From: Motacilla alba alba | Taxonomy: Eukaryota > Chordata > Aves > Passeriformes > Motacillidae | Assembly (NCBI RefSeq): GCF_015832195.1 | Contig: NC_052020.1 | Coordinates: 372,001-436,000 of the forward strand | Reading direction: 5' to 3' | Length of the DNA stretch: 64,000 nucleotides | In this document: positions 56,752-64,000 of the stretch, one piece after another | Layout of the letters: each line of letters starts with the position of its first letter | How positions within the stretch are numbered: position 1 is the stretch's first letter | Made by a program: the position numbers and the translations under genes | Notes under the pieces: model-generated | Seen by the model: the letters and a program-made list of their open reading frames with translations, nothing else | Databases searched by the model: none | What the model was told of the DNA's origin: nothing

Positions 56752-59700
56752 CATGCAATGCCTGTATTTGATCATTTCAGGGAAGCCAAGCTCCCAATTT
56801 TCAGACTGCTGCTCTGCAAGTCATCATTAACTTTGATCTGCAGTTATGTCTCATCTTGGGATGTTCTATCCCAGCATGTGAAGTGTTATGGAAGTTAGTA
56901 TTTTTCTAGGGCAATAAAATATGCCTTTCAGAAAATCTATGATGAAGATTTATGAAAAAAAATAGGTAAAGTTTAGTTTGTTTTAATTTTTATGACTCCT
57001 CTGGATGGCAGGACAGCTGTATTGGCTGCATAACATATTTTTTAGAGCAAGAAATATATAGCCATCTGTTCAGCTCACAACATTGCTTTAATAGGTATCT
57101 CAAATTTCAACTGGAGAAATAAACATTTTAATAAATAACGTAACAGCAAGAAACTTGGGTTAACTGGTGGAGACCTAGCTGTAGTAGTAGTGCATCTGTT
57201 TGAGTTACTCATTACTGAAATATGCAGGTACAAAGTACTTGGCTAAGCGGGACCTTTAGCTAAAAAGCATTAAAAAAACTGCATTTCCTGGAAACCTGCG
57301 ACTGAGACTGAAAAAAAGACCTGGCAGAAAGATTTCCAGGATTGTATTGACACTTGGATACATTTTAGGGAGGTGAGAGGCCTTTAGTAACCATTTACTC
57401 ACCCAAGCTTTATAAACTCCTACAGTCTTGGTGGGTCAGAGGTGACCCTTTAGAGAACCTCAGACCCAGCTGGATTTGGAGGACAGGCCCCTAACTCTAG
57501 AGAAAGAATAAAGCCCTTGCAAAATACATGAGTTAAGAGCACCATCAAATTAATCCCAAAACTGTGCAGCCCCTGCAGGACAAGGTCCTGCTGAAGTGGT
57601 CTCAGTGCAGGCAGCAGTGAGCTCTGAGCTTGTTCTGAAAGGTGAGTTAGCCCTGGGTGACTGCACTGGGAAACCCAGTAACAGGTAAGCAGGAAACAGC
57701 AAAGTGAAAGTGTGGTTTGGGCCTTTTTCTGCTTCAAAAGGCTCTTTTTGCTGCACGGTAAAAATAAGTGCAAAGAGCTGTAACTCCAGGTCTTTGGTTG
57801 CCAAGATGAAGAAAATGTCACTCTCAAGCAGATGGTGCTGCCGATGCAGAAGGTCAGAGACTTGGAAATTCATTTAAACAACCCAAAATAAAAGCAAGGG
57901 CGTGGTAGAGACAGTCCATTATTACCTTTGAATATTAAAAAGAGGGTTGAGGAAGCACAGCAGAAAATGAAAGCCAGTTTATCCTTAGATTAGCTGCAGA
58001 AAATATATCTGACTTCCTTAATAAGAACTCGAGGGAATCATAAGCCACCAAAATAAATCCTGGTCAGATCCTTGGACTGACAGGTGCAGATCTCACCTGG
58101 GTGTGGGGAACCACAGAGGACACAGCATCACCATAATGAACGGTCTTCACACCAAGCTGCATTGCAGGGATGCATTCCACTTCCCCACCAGCCACCTGGG
58201 GCTGGAGGGGGCTGAGCGCCCTGGCTGGTGCTGTTCCTGGCCCAAGCTTTAATTTCAGGACTGGGAAGAACACAGAGTGGCTGGCATCTTCTTCTGCCCT
58301 CTCCAGACAGCTTCCAGCTCCAGCTCAGCAGCCTGGCAAATCCCAGTCCCTTGTGGCCAGCCCAGGTCAGATGTGACACTGGAGAAGTTACAAGAATATG
58401 GCTTTATGATTCCATAAAGTACCTTCACAGGAACTAATTAGGGGGTAAGTTATTAACGGAGAAACCACCAGTTATGAATGAACTGTCAGTGGCTGTGCCA
58501 AGGAGCTTGCATCAGCAATTACAGCCCTAAACGTTCTGGGTAAAAGCATGCTTAATAGGACCCTTTCACGGGCTGTGCAGGCTCTGTCACAGGAACAATT
58601 TAGTGGTTCCTTTGTCTGTGCCAGCCACACAAGGGCCTGGAAGATCTGTGATCTCTATTCAACTTCTGTGACACAAATTTGCACCCATCTTTGCCATTCA
58701 TTAACCTCTTCTCTCCCCTCCCCCAACTCTTTAGCTCTTATGCCCGGGGAGAAAATGTGATTCAAACATGTTTTGGAGCAGCAAGAGCTCCCTGAGTTTG
58801 CAGAGAGCCCGATGAGATGCTTGTGAGTATAAACTGCCCTATTCACGTTGATCAGTACCTTCACTGGTCTCACAACCACAGAACTGCTGATTTTTCAGCA
58901 ATGCACCAAAATGGATGGAATTTTTCACGTGGGCTTTCCCGGAGACACGGGACTCCACGCTGTTTCTGTGCTCTGCTGCAATCTCCCAGCAGCAGTTCCT
59001 GCTTCAGCGGTTTTCCTGGAAGGAGAATCTGTGGCATTGTGGTCCATCACTCCCAGCCCCTCCGTTCAGTCAGGCCGCTGCAGAACTCACCTCTGGCTCA
59101 GCCCCGGGTGCTGTGGCCACACAGAGGTGACACCAGGAGCCCACAGCCCAGCTCAGCTCCTGGCTCCCACACCCTGCCCCTGGATCTCCGAGTTTGCTCA
59201 GAGATGGGCATTCCCACGCGACAGCTGCCAGCCCATCCATCTGCAGGAGGCAAAACCAACCAATAAGCTGTATTCTTTCATGCTCTCCTTATCCCTAGAA
59301 CAGCTTGTCAAAATCCAAGCAGCTTTTAACAGTTGCACAGCAAAACACAAGCATCGACAAGCTTTTGCAAACACACGGCTCCAAACAGAAATAATTCCCA
59401 CACAAATGGCCTGCCATAGCTCAGCAGCACACACAGAGTTTGAAAACTCTTGCAAACAGAAAGAGACGTGGCATCTGACTGGAAAGAACAACTTTCTATC
59501 TTGGTTTTAAAATGGAGTTGAAAAAAAAAATTATCTTCCATTTTTATCTGTTCCTTATTAAGAATCACATCAAAAAAAAAAAGAGAAATATTAATCTTAA
59601 AGTTTCCTAAGTAAGAAACTGGCTGTTGGTACAGTATTTCCTATGTGTTAGTATTCAAGTACTTCCAGATTATGATTAAAATATTATGAGGTGCTTTTAT

Positions 59701-61084
59701 GAGAGCTGAAGTCATGTAAGGAGATTTATACAGGCTATTGCAACCTTCCTATCAACTGCAACTTTGCTTAAGGCTACTGTTTATGCTTGCAGAAAATACT
59801 GGAGATATCCAAGGTCTAAGGCACCAGAAAAAAGGAAAAGGAGACAAGCATCTGTCATGCTACATGGAAAATGAATCCTTCTGGCAACTCCTGCCCAGCC
59901 CTAGATTAATATGGATTTACAATTAACGTCGTCAGTGAATCAAGCAGCGTTGTAATTGTTTTTGCAGCTATTCCAAAACTTTCCTCTGCACAGACATAAC
60001 CTAATTCTAACTTAGTGAGACAGAGCAGCTTGACACATTTGTTATCTAAAGACCACTTCAGCCAAAGAACATAATGAAAAAGCATGGGAACTTGACTCAG
60101 AAGCAAAGGCTCTTCTTTAATATTGGTTCTAAAAATAAAAAAGCCTCTCCCCCTTACAACTCTCATTATTTCTGATTCTTGAAGCTCTAATTTTGCCCCA
60201 AGGACTGCTTCAAAAATACATTCTCTTTGATAGGATTGCTTAATACTGCTCAGTCAAGTGGGATTAGAGCCTTCTGAGGAAAAGAACATATTTCTTATTC
60301 ATTTTCTTGACTAATTAGTAAAGATTACTTTGGGAAACCTTAGCTGCAGATGTATCACTCACCTCTTCCTCACAGCGGGGATTAACAAGCGGCGGGCTCT
60401 TGCCCAAGAGCAGTGCCAGGCAGGTCTGTGGCACCAGAGCCTCGTGGAGCCAGGGCTGGGGCTGGGCTCCTCCAGGAGCAGCCACCGAGGGGGCTGGCCA
60501 AGCTGAGCCCCTCTGGAGCCTCCAGCCAGCCTTCAGGGAGAGCTTTCTCATCTCACGAGCCAGCTGAGGGCAGGGAAGAGCCCTGTGAGCGCAGCTCTGC
60601 AGCTGAAGTGACAGGGAGATGAGCTGGGAGAGCAGACACGACCAGAGTCAGCTCCTGTGCTTCCCTCTCTGTGCTGAGGCTGCACACAGCTCCTGCGACA
60701 GAGTTAACCAGGCTCCTCCAGGGTCCTTTCCTGAAACTCAGTGAATTTGGACAGACACACAGTAAATACAAAGAATGTGCCTGGGTTTGTTCAGCCATGA
60801 AGCAAACGAGGACTCTCACTCTGTGTGGTGCTGGCTTTTCACTGTGCATGGACCATCAATGCATTCAGGTACTGGCACTTGAAATAAATCCTGATAAGGC
60901 TGAGACAAGACAAAGTCAGACCCAGGGCTCTGAGTCTGCAGTTCTCATTAAATCAAAAGCAGGATTGTTGTTTACATTTATGCTAAATAATGACTCGGAC
61001 CTTAAAAATCCTTGATGTTGACTTACATATGTGATTTTTAATTTTATATACCCAGCTGTGTTTAGAGTTCTATACACAAGACTA
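56752..61084. other. Non-coding stretch, no recognised gene
   Basis: Mostly AT-rich, with A-runs near 59520-59585 and a GC-richer patch at 60370-60640. Open frames up to 220 codons (plus 58848-59510) overlap frames on both strands and have no domain, splice signal or start context of note. No RNA gene or transposon was recognised. Confidence 0.5.
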
Positions 61085-61232
61085 GAATAATATTATAACA
61101 TTATACAAGATATAATATAACATTGTAACATATATAATGTCATATATCATATCATATCATATCATATCATATCATATCTATATTTTATATATTGATATAT
61201 ATACACATACAACATTATAATAACATTATACA
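61085..61232. repeat. AT-rich low-complexity tract with (ATATC)n
   Basis: An (ATATC) pentanucleotide repeats about seven times at 61143-61178 and is flanked by degenerate TATAATAT words. The phrase AACATTATA(C)AAG occurs on both sides (about 61098 and 61223), so the core may have expanded inside a duplicated AT-rich sequence. Confidence 0.88.
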
Positions 61233-61886
61233 AGGGTAAGACCCAGCCATTGCATTTCCTAACGTTGATTTGTGGGAGTGTTTTTGTAATCCAGTAGGTA
61301 AAACTGTCAGGGCGTGAGGCAGAAGAACAGGCTTTAGGCAAAAAGCATGAGACAAAGGTGAGATGACCTTGGCAGCAGGAGGAGAAAGGGGTTTTTCCTG
61401 TTCCTCAGCACGCTGCCCACCAGCTGAGCTGGGACAGCGCCCTGCAAACAGCCTCCTCAGATGTTTGGTGGAGCCACAGGGCTACAGAAGGCCTCCTGAC
61501 TTCTTTGGAAGGCTGTAGCTCTGAAATTGCTTCTCTGGCTTTTTGGTCTGATTGTGGGAACTGTGGATGTCACAGATGCTCAGAATTACAAGTACAACAC
61601 AAATCCTGCAAGAGACATCTTTTCTTTTTTTTTTTCTTGAGAGAGAAAAGTATTCTAGAACAAAATCCCCACGTTTTGTGGCACACTTTCACTCTGAATT
61701 TCTGCAGAAAGGAGGATTTCTTCCTTTGCCTAAGTGTCTGGCCATTAGAAACACACTGCCAAGTGGTCTTTTCTCTGTAGAGCCATATGCACCAATCTAA
61801 GTAACAAGAGGATAACATGCTGGGAATTGTCACTTCCTCATGCCCAAAGAGCATTTTGCACTTGCTGGCAGAGGTCAACAGATGCC
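61233..61886. other. Non-coding stretch, no recognised gene
   Basis: Mixed composition with a T-run at about 61627-61636. No exon or transposon was recognised. Confidence 0.5.
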
Positions 61887-61921
61887 AAAAAAAAAAAAAA
61901 AAAAGAAAAAGAAAAAGAAAA
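61887..61921 (+). repeat. A18 then (GAAAAA)n tract
   Basis: A long A run grades into GAAAAA hexamers. It looks like a poly-A tail that has become a microsatellite, but no retroposed body is recognisable to its left. Confidence 0.85.
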
Positions 61922-62450
61922 GAATCCAGGAACGTCATTCAAAGCACTGCCAGAGCTTCCATTTAGACAAGAGCAGTTGGGGTTGGGTCTATTACAGCAG
62001 GTGATGAAATCCATTGCTCTTCACTTGACAAAATGGGACCTGACAATAGGATTTAACTGCTTCTTTCTCTTTCTTGAAGTTATGTCCTAAAACAATGGTC
62101 TCTGAGCTTGACAGCATTAGCCATATTAATGCGGCCTGACAGTATTTCGAGACTTTTGCAAAGATCCCTCAACTAGAGCTGAGCTGTAAAAAAATCCTCT
62201 TTTCCCTAAATGTAGCAGAATGCGATGTGTTGCCATGTCCACCAACTGCAGACATGATTTTTCAACAGCTCCAGGGATTGATGCAACACAGCTGTGACCA
62301 TGAAGCTTCTGGGAAGCACAAAAGGACCTCTGGGGCTCTGCAAGCCTCCCTGACACTTCCAGAGAGGGGTTCTATGTCCAGATTTCTCTCTCAGGACTAA
62401 AACCACCACATCAGGCAGCAGGGAGTCTGTGAAGGGCGTCCAAGTCTGAA
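61922..62450. other. Non-coding stretch, no recognised gene
   Basis: Mixed composition; no exon, RNA gene or transposon was recognised. Confidence 0.5.
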
Positions 62451-62950
62451 AGATTGCAGTGTAGCATTTCACCTTCCCCCCGAAGATCGGAGGGAGAGGG
62501 GAGAGGCTGCTGTGCAAACCTTCACCAGCGCATCCGCACAAGCAGAGGAGATGCCCCGGGCCGAGGGAGGGAGGGAGAGCCACGGCTCAGGCTGCGAGCC
62601 GGCCCCGCGGGAGCCAGCAGCGCTGGACGGGCACGCTGGGCTCTGCCCGGCTGCGCCCGCCCTGGATGGATGATGTGGATGGCTCCGGGTGTGCTGCCGT
62701 GGAAGCACGGGCGGCATCTCTGGAGCCTCTGCCGAGCTCTGCACCAAGGAAGGGCAGCCCCTTCTCCTGACAAGCAGCCCCTTGTCACAGGCTGCCGAGG
62801 GGCTTCGCAGGCTGCTGCTCCCCGAGGAGGAACCAGGCTGAGGAAAGGGCAAGGCTTTGCTGAGCGTCCTGTGAAACTCACAAGGAGCCAAGTGTCAGGA
62901 GATGTGGATGTTCACAGGTGGCCTTGGCCTCCAAAGACGCTGAAGTAACA
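62451..62950. other. GC-rich, CpG-bearing patch
   Basis: CpGs are concentrated at about 62520-62730 (CGGGCCGAGGG, GCGAGCCGGCCCCGCGGG, GGACGGGCACGC). A 164-codon plus frame and two minus frames cross it with no domain. It could be a weak island; there is no TATA, CCAAT or donor arrangement to support a promoter. Confidence 0.4.
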
Positions 62951-64000
62951 ATCTAGAGGGTTGGGAACAAACAAAAGCCTAGTTCTTCAATTCTGTTTGG
63001 GCAGCCAATTCCTACCAGGGACCAGGCCTTCAAGGATGTGGGACAGCAGTTCAGATGTCATTAGGCCAGTGAGCACCGGAGTCCTACTGCTTCCAGCTCC
63101 TGCTTGGCTCTGCCTGGAAGGCAGACATTAGGGAATGCCTGGCACTGGCAGTGAAGTGGGCATATCTGAAAAGTCCAAGTAAATTAGCCATGGTCTGGAT
63201 GGAAACATGGTGGCAGAGTAATGAAAGGAAATAATTTTATTTCCAGAGACATGGTTGAATGCCTAAACTTCAGTATGTATTTCATTTCAGAAGTCGTAGG
63301 CAGTCATAACAGAATAACTAAACCAATCAAAACCCTTTCGAAATGTTTCACTGATAATAATGTAACTGTCTGGTTCCTTGCTACAACCAGAAACAGATGT
63401 AAATAAGAATAGTAATATGATGAACTGTTAATACAAAATGAAGCTAAAACAGTAATTAACCCCAAATCTCTATCTAGTCATGTACATTTGGTTATTAATC
63501 TTGCTGGGACAACGTTCTGGCTAGGAGGCAGTTAAACTTATGTATTTTGAATTTGATCTTGCCTTGTCATGAAACGAATTTGAAAGTTCTGTAGGTGGTA
63601 TCTATTAAAAAACTTCCAGTCTGAAGCACATGGTTAGCACAGGACAAATGTTCTACACTGATACGCGTGAAAGATTTTGCCTCCAAGATTTTCCTTAAAT
63701 CAGAACACTTTATTAAGCACATGTTGTCTATCCCCCCGTGGGAAGCAGGTCCTGTGGTCAGGTAGAGCACTCTGGGCAGTTTCATAGGAAAATGGTTAAT
63801 GTGCATCACAACAAGCTGTCACGCTTTCGGGAAAGCAGCTCTGCCCTGGTGTGTTCTGAATTACAGGCAGGCCTCAAATGGGCTCCAGATGCCAAGCCAC
63901 CAGTTCAGATATCCATCTGTCCCCATGCCTATTGCATTTCTTCAGAAATTTGGGCCCATTAAAAAAAGCATTTTTTTGGTGCCTCTCTTTTCCCTCTCAC
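62951..64000. other. AT-rich non-coding stretch to window end
   Basis: No exon, RNA gene or transposon was recognised. Open frames do not exceed 80 codons. Confidence 0.5.

Noticed and set aside
58848..59510. 220-codon plus-strand frame
   Set aside because: Overlaps 149- and 71-codon plus frames and a 97-codon minus frame; no recognisable family or splice signals.
61887..61921. Poly-A tail of a retroposed copy on the plus strand
   Set aside because: The sequence to the left contains no recognisable retroposed gene or LINE.

Overview
This window looks like vertebrate, most likely avian, nuclear DNA. The best taxonomic marker is a pair of CR1 LINE 3' ends near 54.2-54.5 kb, whose body and 8-bp tail repeats match the avian CR1 pattern. 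Sparse recent interspersed repeats, a few very old MIR-like and L3/CR1-like relics and several GC-rich minisatellites also fit a bird. There are no bacterial-style operons, ribosome binding sites, CRISPR arrays, phage genes or tRNA/rRNA genes. I cannot support a single protein-coding exon. The longest open frames lie inside GC-rich tandem repeats or the CpG island and read open in several frames and on both strands, so they follow from base composition and repeat period.

Layout. From 1 to 13.3 kb the DNA is non-coding and carries three GC-rich minisatellites: a 14-15 bp unit at 4.65-5.27 kb, a 41 bp unit at 9.49-9.75 kb and an 18/36 bp unit at 12.3-12.8 kb. The second sits in a CpG-rich patch that has two CCAAT boxes on its left flank. 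From 13.3 to 42.5 kb there is a long, mostly AT-rich stretch with ancient repeat relics, a 69-bp tandem duplication at 20.7 kb, GC-rich but island-free blocks (18.4-20.3 kb, 24.3-25.0 kb, 31.1-31.5 kb) and candidate conserved regulatory blocks.

The one clear gene-associated feature is the CpG island at about 42.6-43.8 kb. Read on the minus strand it has a promoter architecture: GC boxes, three GGAATG (TEAD/MCAT-type) motifs in 27 bp, then three A/T-rich MEF2/CArG/TATA-type elements 18-22 bp apart, then a strong splice-donor match (GAG|GTAAGG) at 43155/43154. The simplest reading is the first, non-coding exon of a minus-strand gene. On that reading the left part of the window is its first intron and the right part its upstream flank. 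I cannot name the gene; a MEF2-responsive, muscle- or neuron-expressed gene with a very long first intron is an inference.

From 43.9 to 64 kb the DNA is again non-coding. It holds a CpG-containing block next to the promoter (44.0-44.4 kb), a purine-rich tract (46.5-46.9 kb), an (AAT)n microsatellite (48.26 kb), a MIR-like SINE (50.7 kb), the outward-facing CR1 tail pair (54.2-54.5 kb), an AT-rich (ATATC)n tract (61.1 kb) and GC-rich patches without recognisable exons.

I found no new multi-gene biological system. The observations most worth following are the MEF2/TEAD promoter, the minisatellite cluster, the 69-bp duplication carrying a palindrome, and the old repeat relics and candidate enhancers.
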